Positions 26,630 through 34,784 of a stretch of 64,000 nt of DNA are shown piece after piece. The notes beneath the pieces are model-generated. The model did no database searches. It saw nothing but the letters and a program-made list of their open reading frames with translations, and had not been told where the DNA came from. The translations under genes were made by a program, and so were the position numbers. How positions within the stretch are numbered: position 1 is the stretch's first letter; each line of letters starts with the position of its first letter. Origin of the DNA: DATEKX01 sp963726785 (GTDB taxonomy: Bacteria > Acidobacteriota > Blastocatellia > UBA7656); assembly GCA_963726785.1 (NCBI GenBank), contig CAVSDJ010000008.1, forward strand, positions 1,550,001-1,614,000, in the 5' to 3' direction.

Positions 26630-29026
26630 TCACTCCTGAATCGTTACGCTGAAATCTCGCCCATCCCAACCCCGCTCGCCCGGCCAGAAAAATGTGAAGC
26701 GCACCGGCGCTTGCTGATCCTCGGCCACCGCCAGGTCGGCATAAAAAATTCCGAATGCAGTCGGGGTGGACGCGGCCTCTTCCTCGGTCGCCCAATCGTC
26801 GCGTGAAAAGCGCAGCCGGAACTCGGCCTCCGCCATCACGCGCAGCGTGTGACCGCGCCTGATGAGGGCGGCGGGAAAGTGGAACGACCAGATTTTCAAC
26901 TTGTGGCAATGGCGATGATCGCCCAAGTAACGCTCGGCGACTTCGGGGATCAGATCGAATACGCGCCCGCCTTTGACCGAGCGCAGCAGCTTAACGTATT
27001 CCGCGTGCGCCCATAGTAGCGGCATCGCCGCGCCGGTCGGCTTGCCGAAGAACATATGCGCTTCAGGCTTGTCCGGCTCGTCCCACACCTGCTCCGGCAG
27101 CAAGCCGGTTGGCGAAGCGAACCGCTCCATCGCTCGAATGTAAGGCCGCGCATCGCCGCCCGCCGCCACCTCGTAATGCCCGCGCTCACCCGTGAGCAGC
27201 GGCCAGGAGCGCCCGAGCCCCACGCCTGCGTAAGGCTCGCCGTCCGCCTGCTGGCCGTAGCCGTCATGGTTATAACGCCGCCAGCAAGCGCCGAAAGGCG
27301 TCTCGATTTTTAGATGAGCGTCCACTACGCGCAGCGAATCAACGACCAGCGGATCATCGGCTCGCCGGATGCCATAGCGCACCAGTTCCAGAAAGCCCGC
27401 GTCCACGACTTCCTTCGCCGGAAACTCGGTTGGTTCTCCAGGCCTCTGGTTGGGGATTGGGATGAGCGCGTCTCCCACGCCCGCATCCGGTAACTCCTCG
27501 CCGAGCCGCACCGGATTGAGACGCACGTAATGACGCTTCACGTCGGGCAGCAGCGCGCCGTCTTCGGTCACCGTCCACAATTCGAGGTTGCCTTCGATGA
27601 AGTCTGCGTACTGCTCAAGGAAGACGGCAGCCTCTTCGTCGGCGCGCTCGCGCGCGAAGCTCGCCGCGCAGATCAGGGCCGCAATGTTCGAGGCGAGCGT
27701 CGAAGGCGAGTAGCCGCTCGTCTCTTCCCACCGCTCTTGCTGCGTGGCAGGGCCTTGCTTCATCAGATAGCCCGCCGCGCGTATGACCATCACATAAGGA
27801 TCGAACTCTTCAAGCGCCTTTTCGCGCCGCAACCGGTGTGCGAGCAGGATCGGGAACGAGACCTGATCGAGCTGAATGCCTTGCTGGTCAGGCTCACCGT
27901 TGATCCAGAAGGTCTGCGGGAAGCTGCCGTCCGGCAGTTGATTGGTGGCCAGGTAGATGAGCGCACGGCGCGGCGTCTGCCGGTTGCCCGCCGCAAGCAG
28001 ACCCATCGCGCTGTTTACCATATCGCGCGTCCAGACGAGGTGGTAGCCGCCCATCCCGTCCTCGTCACTCTTTGCCTCGCCCCACGGGATCGAGAGCGAC
28101 GCGATTAGCGCGCCCTGATAGGTCTTGTCCTCGTGCGCGAGCAGCAGGTTGCAACTCGCGCGGTAAAGATTACCGCTGTCGCTGCTCACTTCTTCGAGCG
28201 GGGCGCGCTTCTGCGCCGCTCGCGACCATTGCTCCTGATACCGCATCTGCTGCTCGTCGAAAGGCACGGCCAAAGCCTGGAACAGGTGGGTCAGCGCGCC
28301 GTAAGGACAATCGCTCAAGGACAGGCCGAGCGTGAACTCGCGCGTCTTGCTCACATCAATCTCGCCGGTGAGCGCCACGTTGCCGTCGGTCGCGCGGTCG
28401 AACTCCCAATCCATCTTGAAGCCTTCGGCCAGATCGGTCCAACCGTCGCTGCGGCCTACGTAACCGCAGGAGAGGCGCGTAAATAATGGCCAGGCTCCGA
28501 GCGCCAGCCAGACATTATTCTTCCGCGCGACCAGCACCTGACGGCCCGCCGCCTCCATCACATAAGCGCTGTTGCCCCAGCCGCCGACCTCCAAGTGCGG
28601 CGCGCACAGGGCGTAAAGCTTGATCCGCCGCAGCCACTCCTCTTCACCTGTCACGCGCGTGTGCTGCAACAAACACGGCAGGTGCGGGTCAACGATGATA
28701 GTCTTCTCAATCGCGTACCGCCGCTCCGGGTCGGCGCGATGAACGCGATAGCCGAGCGCCGAGTCCAATGGTTCTATCTCCCATTCGAGGCTGCGCAGCT
28801 CATCGTGAAAGAAGCTCTCGCCGTCCGTGACCAGATACTGCAGGTCGCGCACCTGCGGGCGGTCAACCGTCGGGTGATAAATTTCAGTGACGAAGCCGTG
28901 CCAGATCGTGAACCAGAGGCGACTCGAAGCCGAATAGGCAGTGCCGACGGCCTCTTTGTCGCCGTGTGTCCAGCGCGGCTCAATGCCGGGCTTGCCAAAA
29001 GCTTCGTGTCCACCACGATGTTTCAT
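26630..29026 (-). CDS. GH15 glucoamylase (glucan 1,4-alpha-glucosidase)
   Basis: A 798-aa glycoside hydrolase family 15 enzyme that releases glucose from the non-reducing ends of starch- or glycogen-like glucans. Residues 1-270 are the N-terminal beta-sandwich (FGKPGIEPRWTHGDKEAVGT, TVDRPQVRDLQYLVTDGES); about 290-690 is the (alpha/alpha)6 barrel. Key tracts are HLVWTRDMVNSAMGLLAAG, WEETSGYSPSTLASNIAAL (carrying the general acid Glu) and GRSWPLLTGERGHYEVAAGG (carrying the general base Glu). The last 100 residues form an extra beta domain. No signal peptide is seen, so it is probably cytoplasmic and acts on glycogen or imported dextrins. No clear Shine-Dalgarno precedes the ATG. It is monocistronic. 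Confidence 0.93.
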   Translation of the reverse strand: MKHRGGHEAFGKPGIEPRWTHGDKEAVGTAYSASSRLWFTIWHGFVTEIYHPTVDRPQVRDLQYLVTDGESFFHDELRSLEWEIEPLDSALGYRVHRADPERRYAIEKTIIVDPHLPCLLQHTRVTGEEEWLRRIKLYALCAPHLEVGGWGNSAYVMEAAGRQVLVARKNNVWLALGAWPLFTRLSCGYVGRSDGWTDLAEGFKMDWEFDRATDGNVALTGEIDVSKTREFTLGLSLSDCPYGALTHLFQALAVPFDEQQMRYQEQWSRAAQKRAPLEEVSSDSGNLYRASCNLLLAHEDKTYQGALIASLSIPWGEAKSDEDGMGGYHLVWTRDMVNSAMGLLAAGNRQTPRRALIYLATNQLPDGSFPQTFWINGEPDQQGIQLDQVSFPILLAHRLRREKALEEFDPYVMVIRAAGYLMKQGPATQQERWEETSGYSPSTLASNIAALICAASFARERADEEAAVFLEQYADFIEGNLELWTVTEDGALLPDVKRHYVRLNPVRLGEELPDAGVGDALIPIPNQRPGEPTEFPAKEVVDAGFLELVRYGIRRADDPLVVDSLRVVDAHLKIETPFGACWRRYNHDGYGQQADGEPYAGVGLGRSWPLLTGERGHYEVAAGGDARPYIRAMERFASPTGLLPEQVWDEPDKPEAHMFFGKPTGAAMPLLWAHAEYVKLLRSVKGGRVFDLIPEVAERYLGDHRHCHKLKIWSFHFPAALIRRGHTLRVMAEAEFRLRFSRDDWATEEEAASTPTAFGIFYADLAVAEDQQAPVRFTFFWPGERGWDGRDFSVTIQE

Positions 29027-29213
29027 TTACAATTACTTTATCAATCCGTCTTGAAATCCTGCAATGCTTGGCCGATTTCACCTCGAACGCCGCCGAGGCC
29101 TGCCCGTATCTGTAGCTCAATTGTCTTCTCACAACTTTCTCACTGGGGCGTCATTTTTCTTATACCGGATTGAATTAGAATCCAGACTTATGATCAGACA
29201 AAGGAGGATTTGA

Positions 29214-30872
29214 ATGTTCAGATTAGTATCGTTCGTGGTAACCGCCCTGCTTCTCGGCACGCCCGTTTACGCGCAGGACAAGACGAGTGAGATCGACAAA
29301 ATATTCAGCTCGGCCACGCCTGCCACGCCCGGGTGCGCGGTCGCCGTCTCGCAGCACGGAAAGGTGGTCGTGAACCGCGCTTACGGCTCGGCTGACCTTG
29401 AGCGCGACGTTCCATTGAGCCCAAGCTCGATCTTCGATATCGGATCGGTGAGGAAGCAGTTCGTCGCCGCGGCGGTCCTCCTCCTCGTCGAAGACGGACG
29501 CCTTTCTCTCTCCGACGACGTCCGCAAGTATTTTCCGGAGCTGCCCGACTACGGCCATAAGGTCACAGTGAACCATCTGCTCACCCATACTTCCGGCGTT
29601 CGTGACTGGACCGGGCTCCGGCCACTGGCGGGGGGAAATGCCGACGTAGTGAGCCTGATTCTGCGTCAGCGCGGCCTCAATTTCGTTCCCGGCGAGGAAT
29701 GGTCCTATTCGAACAGCGGCTATGTGCTGCTGACAGAAATCGTGGCGCGCGCGAGCGGGATGTCGTTCGCCGATTTCGCGCGCAAGCGGCTGTTCGAGCC
29801 GCTCGGAATGAAGACGACCTTTTCCCCCGTCGATCTGCGGGACGTCATCAAGAACCGCGCGCTCGCCTACGAGAAGGAGGGCAACAGTTGGCGAGTGGGA
29901 ATGTATGTCGGCAACGAGCGCGGCAGCAGCGGCGGTGCCATTCTCACCACAGCGAGCGATCTCCTCATCTGGAACGACGCGCTGACGAGCGGACGCCTGG
30001 GCGCGTTCGTCACCGAAAAGCTTCAGGAACAGACAAGGCTGAACAACGGCAGGAAGCTCAGTTACGCCCGCGGCCTGATCGTGGACGCCTACCGCGGCGG
30101 CACGCTGGTGTCGCATTCCGGTGGCGCTGCCGGGTACAGTGCATGGTTAGGGAGACTTCCCGCGCACGGGCTTTCGATCGCCGTCCTGTGCAATGCGGAC
30201 GTAACGTCGGCGTCGGCGCTCGCGCGCCGCGTCGGTGACCTGTTTCTGCCCGCCGCGAGCGCAGAAACAGCCGAGGCGAGAGCACCGTCCGCAGTCGCCG
30301 AGAGCGCTGGCGTGACGGCGCTCGACCTGAACAGCAAGGCGGGGCTGTTCTTCGGCGAGCGTACCGGCGAGCCGCTGCGCCTGACCGTCAATAACGGCAA
30401 GCTGCAGATCGTCGGCGGAGCCCCCCTCATAGCGGTAACAAAGGACCGTTTCCGCAATCCGCGCGGTGAATTGTTCTTCAGGTCGCAGGACGAGTTCGAG
30501 TTGCGCTTCCTATCACAGGATCAGTTCGAACTGAAGTCCATGGAGGGCCAGACGACACAGTATCGCCGCGCCCAGCCTTACTCGCCCACCGCAGCCGACC
30601 TGCAGGCCTTTGCGGGCCGATACGAAAGCGACGAGATCGGGTCCGTCTTCCAGGTGGTGCCCGGAAAAGACGGCCTGGTGATGCGCTTCGATCTTTCGCC
30701 GGACAAGGCTCTGGAATTCAGGCCGGTCGATCGCGACGCGTTTCAAATAGGCAGGATGACTTTGCGCTTCCATCGGGACAAAGCCGGACAGGTCGTGGCC
30801 TTCGACTACAGCAATCCGTTGATCCGCAACATCAGATTCACGCGGCTGAGCGACCGCACCAGTCGCCGCTAG
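29214..30872 (+). CDS. Secreted serine hydrolase, beta-lactamase fold with C-terminal beta-barrel
   Basis: A 552-aa protein with a signal peptide (residues 1-20, PVYAQD). Motifs: SxxK in DIGSVRKQFVAAA, a THTSGVRDW tract, YxN in WSYSNSGYVLLTE and an HSG motif in VSHSGGAAGYSAW. The region after residue 370 is a lipocalin-like beta-barrel of the type often appended to these hydrolases (DUF3471-like). It acts in the periplasm or outside; possible activities are D-aminopeptidase or esterase, not determinable here. AAAGGAGG precedes the ATG. A hairpin at 30910-30944 probably ends its transcript. The frame is intact, in contrast to its relative at 24608. Confidence 0.92.
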   Translation: MFRLVSFVVTALLLGTPVYAQDKTSEIDKIFSSATPATPGCAVAVSQHGKVVVNRAYGSADLERDVPLSPSSIFDIGSVRKQFVAAAVLLLVEDGRLSLSDDVRKYFPELPDYGHKVTVNHLLTHTSGVRDWTGLRPLAGGNADVVSLILRQRGLNFVPGEEWSYSNSGYVLLTEIVARASGMSFADFARKRLFEPLGMKTTFSPVDLRDVIKNRALAYEKEGNSWRVGMYVGNERGSSGGAILTTASDLLIWNDALTSGRLGAFVTEKLQEQTRLNNGRKLSYARGLIVDAYRGGTLVSHSGGAAGYSAWLGRLPAHGLSIAVLCNADVTSASALARRVGDLFLPAASAETAEARAPSAVAESAGVTALDLNSKAGLFFGERTGEPLRLTVNNGKLQIVGGAPLIAVTKDRFRNPRGELFFRSQDEFELRFLSQDQFELKSMEGQTTQYRRAQPYSPTAADLQAFAGRYESDEIGSVFQVVPGKDGLVMRFDLSPDKALEFRPVDRDAFQIGRMTLRFHRDKAGQVVAFDYSNPLIRNIRFTRLSDRTSRR

Positions 30873-30909
30873 CGCCAGAGAGAAGGAGGGTTCGGCAGCG
30901 CACCCGTCG

Positions 30910-30944
30910 GGATTCCTCAGCATTACGGCAAAGCCGAGGAATCC
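30910..30944 (+). terminator. Hairpin downstream of the serine hydrolase
   Basis: GGATTCCTC (30910-30918) pairs exactly with GAGGAATCC (30936-30944) across a 17-base loop, 38 bases after the stop codon. There is no T-tract, so an intrinsic terminator is only possible. Confidence 0.4.
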
Positions 30945-31116
30945 ATTGGCGGTAGAGCAGAACACACCTAAACCTCCTCGGAGTGGAAACTTGGTAGATC
31001 GATCAGCCCCTCGGCTGCCGCCTCTGCTAAGGCGAGGCGTTATACCGCTTTCCTCTTCACGAGGGTATAGTACACTCAAGGGCGTCGGAGATTACAAATG
31101 GATTGGAGTCTATCAA

Positions 31117-31293
31117 GTGAGGTATAGAAAAAGATTGATTACAATGCTCCTGGCCCTTCTAGCCATTGCTTCAACGGCCAGCCCACACCAGTCGCAACAA
31201 CATGACGAACTAGAAGACCCCTCTTGGCTAAAGGAAATTCTCCACAAGCGCAAGAGTTCATCAAATTGCATGCTTGAAAGGATCAAGCCATAA
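31117..31293 (+). CDS. Small predicted secreted protein (58 aa)
   Basis: From the GTG at 31117 (GGAG 8 bases upstream) the frame gives 58 aa: a basic start, a hydrophobic stretch LITMLLALLAIASTASPH resembling a signal peptide, then a charged tail with one Cys. An ATG at 31144 is an alternative without a ribosome site. It lies 21 bases before the DUF1330 gene and may be cotranscribed. No family is recognised; it could be a chance frame. Confidence 0.4.
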   Translation: MRYRKRLITMLLALLAIASTASPHQSQQHDELEDPSWLKEILHKRKSSSNCMLERIKP

Positions 31294-31314
31294 ATTGAGA
31301 TAGGAGCAACAGGT

Positions 31315-31605
31315 ATGTCAGCCTTTATAGTAGTCGAAGTAGAAGTTCTGGATAAAGAGAGATACGAGACTTATAAGCGGATGGTCCCGCCCTCGCTGGA
31401 GGCCTACGGCGGCAGATTCCTAGTCCGGGGCGGCAGTGTGGAAACCCTTGAGGGAAAATGGACGCCGAAACGGTTAGTGATCCTGGAGTTCCCATCAATG
31501 GAGCAGGCGAAAGCATGGTGGGGGTCGGAGGAGTACTCGGAAGCGAAGGCGCTGCGCCAGGCGACGGCGAGCACACAGATGATCTTAGCCGAAGGGGTAG
31601 GGTAA
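31315..31605 (+). CDS. DUF1330 family protein
   Basis: A 96-aa cytoplasmic protein of the DUF1330 family, a ferredoxin-like dimeric alpha/beta-barrel fold of unknown biochemical role. Hallmarks are the AFIVVEVEVLDKERYETYK start, the YGGRFLVRGG tract and LEFPSMEQAKAWWGSEEY. The length is typical. AGGAG precedes the ATG. Confidence 0.92.
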   Translation: MSAFIVVEVEVLDKERYETYKRMVPPSLEAYGGRFLVRGGSVETLEGKWTPKRLVILEFPSMEQAKAWWGSEEYSEAKALRQATASTQMILAEGVG

Positions 31606-31729
31606 GGGTTCCCGCCGGACCTTGAGCCACAGAAGCGAATGATGACGCTGGAGAATCTGCTCACGATGTCTCCGGGCTTTTTCTGCGACGACAACAACAC
31701 GGAATGGACCGAATTCCGAAAGGTTGACG

Positions 31730-33301
31730 ATGATATTCAAAACTAATCTGGCGCTTAATAATCTGCACTGTGTCACACCCACCGACCCTGGCGGTGAAGA
31801 CGAGCCTTACCTTTGGGTGTTGTTTGTCAAGGCTGACGGAAGCAATATTTGGCAGCGCGCCAACGACCCCTCGCACTTGTCGGCGAACATCACAGTATTC
31901 TCTGGCTCTGGCCGCCCGGGCAACCTTAATGTCAGTGGCGTTAAAAGTAGAGGCAACATCCACATCCCGCCTTCTTTGGGAGTTTTTAACAGTAACCTCA
32001 AGCCCATTACACTATCGTTTGTGCGAGGAGGGACGCCGATAAGAGTGTTCGTTCCGGGCAGAATCGCAGTGGTTTGCATCGCGATTGATGAGGACTCTGC
32101 TCCCCGCAACGCTATGGAAGGAGCATTCAACGATGTGAAGAATCTCGTTAGAACCCGCTTTAACGATTTTCTTAACAGCCTCGACCTGCAAGCCCTGGCG
32201 ACGCCCGCGCTCGCAAGTTCCAATCCCGCGAACACCTTTCAAGGACTGTTCAACCAGCAAGTAGCGCAGTTCCTGAACAACATTCAGCGAGAAGCGACTG
32301 CCGTCGCGATTCAAAGTGCCCAGATCGCAGTGATGTCGGATTCGGACTGGTGGAATCCGGTAGACATAGGCAAATCCATAGTCGCGGGACTCGACCCGGA
32401 TGAACCCATCGGCAGTGTGCAGTTTATCTTTAATGAGAGAGAGATTCTCGATAACAATCTGGAGCGGGGCGTGCACGCAGACTTACGCCAATCTCGAACG
32501 GGACTTGGAGGCGCGTGGTACATCTTAGACGGACATCTCGACGCGACAGTATCTTTCACTTCAGTCGATCTAAAATTGCAATACCTCCCCGCCGTCTCCC
32601 AACCCATAGGACAGACCGAAGAATATACTTTTCAACGCAACCATATTTGCGTTAGTGAGGGGACCAAAGTTCAGATCTCGCGGGTCTCTCACGCCGAGAG
32701 AGTTCAGACCTCCGTTGAGTACCCGTTTGTTAATTACCGGTACACTCTGGATGGGCAAGTGATGAATGGCAACAGCGGCACAATAACCCTTTCAAAGGAT
32801 GTGCGTTTTCCAGAGTTTGACGAAGACAGTATTAAGCCTAGCTCACCATTCATAAAGTTCCGCCACGAAACACGGCAGGTAAAGGTAAAATTTGAAAGGA
32901 GGCGACTGCCTAACGACCCTCAGATCGAACAACTCTTTCTGGCCAATGACCCGAATGATGGGAGTTACGACATGGGGCTGAAAATTGAAGCCGTCTTGAA
33001 CAACGGCAGGATCATACCGGTCGGAACAGAATCGATCTTCTTCGATGGACAAACGATACAATTACCGGATGATTTCTTGAAACAGGTCCGCGATTGTTTG
33101 GAGAACTTTGTTGGTACGAAGTGGGCGAAATCTAAGCGATTGAGCGTGATAGATTTGTGGAGCCCGGCAGCGCGGAGGCGGCAGTATGAAGAGATAGCGA
33201 AACAGCTAGACGCGCTGGCAGAATTAAAGGTTTTCGAGAAACGAAGCGTGGAAGCTGCGAAGAATAATATCGCAGCGGTGCTAAAGATCAAGCAGCATTA
33301 A
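31730..33301 (+). CDS. Orphan 523-aa protein, function unknown
   Basis: I do not recognise this protein. The ATG at 31730 is preferred because GAAAGG lies 6 bases upstream; a TTG two codons earlier is possible. The chain opens with beta-rich sequence (NLALNNLHCVTP, EPYLWVLFVKADG), has a helical middle with LVRTRFNDFLNSLDLQAL and an Asn/Gln-rich stretch near 170-195, a second beta-rich part (ARGAWYILDG-like strands near 265-285, YRYTLDGQVMNGNSGTITLS) and a basic coiled C-terminus. No signal peptide, membrane segment or catalytic motif is seen. It lies just outside the attC-like cluster and may be a passenger. Confidence 0.75.
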   Translation: MIFKTNLALNNLHCVTPTDPGGEDEPYLWVLFVKADGSNIWQRANDPSHLSANITVFSGSGRPGNLNVSGVKSRGNIHIPPSLGVFNSNLKPITLSFVRGGTPIRVFVPGRIAVVCIAIDEDSAPRNAMEGAFNDVKNLVRTRFNDFLNSLDLQALATPALASSNPANTFQGLFNQQVAQFLNNIQREATAVAIQSAQIAVMSDSDWWNPVDIGKSIVAGLDPDEPIGSVQFIFNEREILDNNLERGVHADLRQSRTGLGGAWYILDGHLDATVSFTSVDLKLQYLPAVSQPIGQTEEYTFQRNHICVSEGTKVQISRVSHAERVQTSVEYPFVNYRYTLDGQVMNGNSGTITLSKDVRFPEFDEDSIKPSSPFIKFRHETRQVKVKFERRRLPNDPQIEQLFLANDPNDGSYDMGLKIEAVLNNGRIIPVGTESIFFDGQTIQLPDDFLKQVRDCLENFVGTKWAKSKRLSVIDLWSPAARRRQYEEIAKQLDALAELKVFEKRSVEAAKNNIAAVLKIKQH

Positions 33302-33478
33302 AAACATCACGGCCTGGCAAATACATGCGGCGGAGGCCGCGTGCGCGAGTTTCGCATCAATCTATCAATTCCGCTCGCAGCCCTGCTGATGCGAGGCGTC
33401 AGTCGCTCGCGGGCAATCATAAACATACCGCAGTTGAGATAGACAATGACAGAAGCCTTCACGGAAAGGAGTTGATCA

Positions 33479-33709
33479 ATGAAACGCCTCCTTGTTCTTA
33501 GCGCCATTGCAATCGCGATGGCAATTCTTACCTTCGGCAGCACAGGGAGAATACAATTCGCGGTCTCCGGTCCAATGATCGTTAGGCAAGCTTTACTAAG
33601 CGCTATTTTATGTCAGCGAGAGATATGCTTTAGTGCAAGTCCGCTTCTCTCTTTTTGTTTTTTCACATTGCCTTCCGCTTTTTTATGTCCTTCCATCAGC
33701 GTCGCCTAA
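33479..33709 (+). pseudogene. Start of a secreted protein cut off by an attC-like half site
   Basis: A strong GGAAAGGAG sits 7 bases before the ATG, and the first 24 residues (MKRLLVLSAIAIAMAILTFG) are an ideal signal peptide. After about residue 27 the frame enters the attC-like half site at 33567-33587 and AT-rich sequence with no protein character, ending inside the next attC-like site. I infer the 5' end of a secreted protein gene truncated by cassette insertion or recombination. Confidence 0.5.
33567..33587. repeat. attC-like half site
   Basis: CTCCGGTCC followed by a GTTAGGC core at 33581-33587 matches the right half of the complete site at 34155-34247 (CTCCGGTCAATCC...GTTAGAC). No matching left half (RYYYAAC plus GGACCGGAG) is found upstream, so this looks like a broken or recombined site. 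Confidence 0.45.
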
Positions 33710-33760
33710 CATTATATTAGACGCCCCGACTGGGGCGTCCGCTGCATGCGTTTGTTAGAC
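33704..33760 (-). repeat. attC-like integron recombination site, 57 bp
   Basis: On the minus strand the site runs from GTCTAAC (33760-33754) to GTTAGGC (33710-33704), the R''/R' core pair of integron cassettes, and contains a perfect GACGCCCC-AGTC-GGGGCGTC hairpin. The stop codon of the yhbY gene lies inside GTCTAAC, as is usual for cassette genes that read into their own attC. Confidence 0.6.
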
Positions 33761-34084
33761 GGCGTTCTCGCCAGCAGAGCCTTTCCCGGGCAGCTTTATC
33801 TCAGGCTTCTCTGGATGGGCTCGGTACAACACTATAGTCTTGCCTATCACTTGCGCTATCTCCACACCCTCCAATCTGCCCGATATCATCTCTGCGCTCT
33901 CATCTGCGCTCTCTGGTGCTGCATCAAATACTTTTACTTTGAGCAACTCCCTACTGTTGAAGGAATTCTCAATGGAGCGCAACAGGCCATCTGTTACACC
34001 CTCTTTACCGATCTGAAATATTGGTTTTAATGAATGGGCTAAGCCTTTGAGGTACTGCCGCTGCTTTGGATTGAGAGTAGACAT
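33755..34084 (-). CDS. yhbY: YhbY-family ribosome assembly RNA-binding protein
   Basis: A 109-aa CRS1/YhbY-domain protein that binds RNA and takes part in 50S ribosome maturation. The match to E. coli YhbY runs almost end to end: LNPKQRQYLKGLAHSLKPIF, the GxxG-type loop in QIGKEGVTDGLL, ELLKVKVFDAAPESADESAE and VIGKTIVLYR. The ATG at 34084 aligns with the usual start; a GTG at 34093 would add three residues. A short palindrome CACAGAATATCTGTG just upstream (34091-34105) may be an operator. The gene lies between two attC-like sites in the orientation expected for a cassette, which is unusual for a housekeeping ribosome factor. Confidence 0.9.
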   Translation of the reverse strand: MSTLNPKQRQYLKGLAHSLKPIFQIGKEGVTDGLLRSIENSFNSRELLKVKVFDAAPESADESAEMISGRLEGVEIAQVIGKTIVLYRAHPEKPEIKLPGKGSAGENAV

Positions 34085-34154
34085 AGCTTTCACAGAATAT
34101 CTGTGATTTCCTTGTGCTGCAAGACCACGCCAAATTGTCTACTCACTTGTGGCC

Positions 34155-34247
34155 GTCTAACACTTGGGTTGACCGGGGTGCCGCCAAACACTAAAAGAAA
34201 TCAGACGAACCTCGTTTCGGTGGCTCCGGTCAATCCCTTTGTTAGAC
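34155..34247 (-). repeat. attC-like integron recombination site, 93 bp
   Basis: The ends are GTCTAAC (34155-34161) and GTTAGAC (34241-34247). The inner arms GGGTTGACCGG and CCGGTCAATCC are nearly complementary with small mismatches and bulges, the imperfect-stem structure that distinguishes attC from a simple palindrome. It follows the 150-aa gene by 22 bases and precedes yhbY on the minus strand. Confidence 0.7.
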
Positions 34248-34269
34248 AGTTTTTCGCACGCCTGTAGGT

Positions 34270-34722
34270 TTATTCCTTAAACATATTTTTATAAGTATTT
34301 AGGTCCTCAATTGCCTCATCGATCTGTGTCCAGCATTCTTCCAGATTTGTTGCTCGCCTCTCCGAAAATTCTTTTATCAAATCCTGGCCACCATTGTCAC
34401 TGTCAGCCCATACTTCCGTTGTAATAAGCCAGCCATCTTTATCCAAGAGTACATCAAGGTACAAGTTATAAGGCTTTCCTGCTTTCGGTGTAATTGTGAT
34501 GTTCCAGAATATGATCCCAAGAAATTCACGAATGTTTTCGGCTCCTATGATTGTGTATGGGCTGCATCCAACTGTTTGGGATAAAAAAGCGTAGTATGCG
34601 CCAGCAATCATAAGCTCATTAGTAAGTGTTAGCAATTTTTCACGCCGCACTTCTATAGCTTTCAAGAAATGTAATATCTGGTCACTTACTTTATCCATTA
34701 GAGCTTCTAATTCCATATCCAT
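34270..34722 (-). CDS. Hypothetical cassette protein, 150 aa
   Basis: A soluble alpha/beta protein I do not recognise. The ATG at 34722 is preferred (AAGAGA just upstream); an in-frame TTG at 34758 is possible. Visible features are a helical N-terminus (ELEALMDKVSDQILHFLKAI), a beta-rich middle (PYNLYLDVLLDKDGWLITTEVWADSD) and a helical C-terminus. It is AT-rich compared with its surroundings and ends just before an attC-like site, so it is best read as an integron-type cassette gene. Confidence 0.7.
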   Translation of the reverse strand: MDMELEALMDKVSDQILHFLKAIEVRREKLLTLTNELMIAGAYYAFLSQTVGCSPYTIIGAENIREFLGIIFWNITITPKAGKPYNLYLDVLLDKDGWLITTEVWADSDNGGQDLIKEFSERRATNLEECWTQIDEAIEDLNTYKNMFKE

Positions 34723-34784
34723 TCTCTTATTATTAGTTCCTGTTTTGAAGTAAGCCAAAATTGAACATAAGGTGAGACGATAAA

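Noticed and set aside
29223..30116. A 297-codon minus-strand frame inside the serine hydrolase gene
   Set aside because: The plus strand carries a signal peptide and SxxK, YxN and HSG motifs; the minus translation has none.
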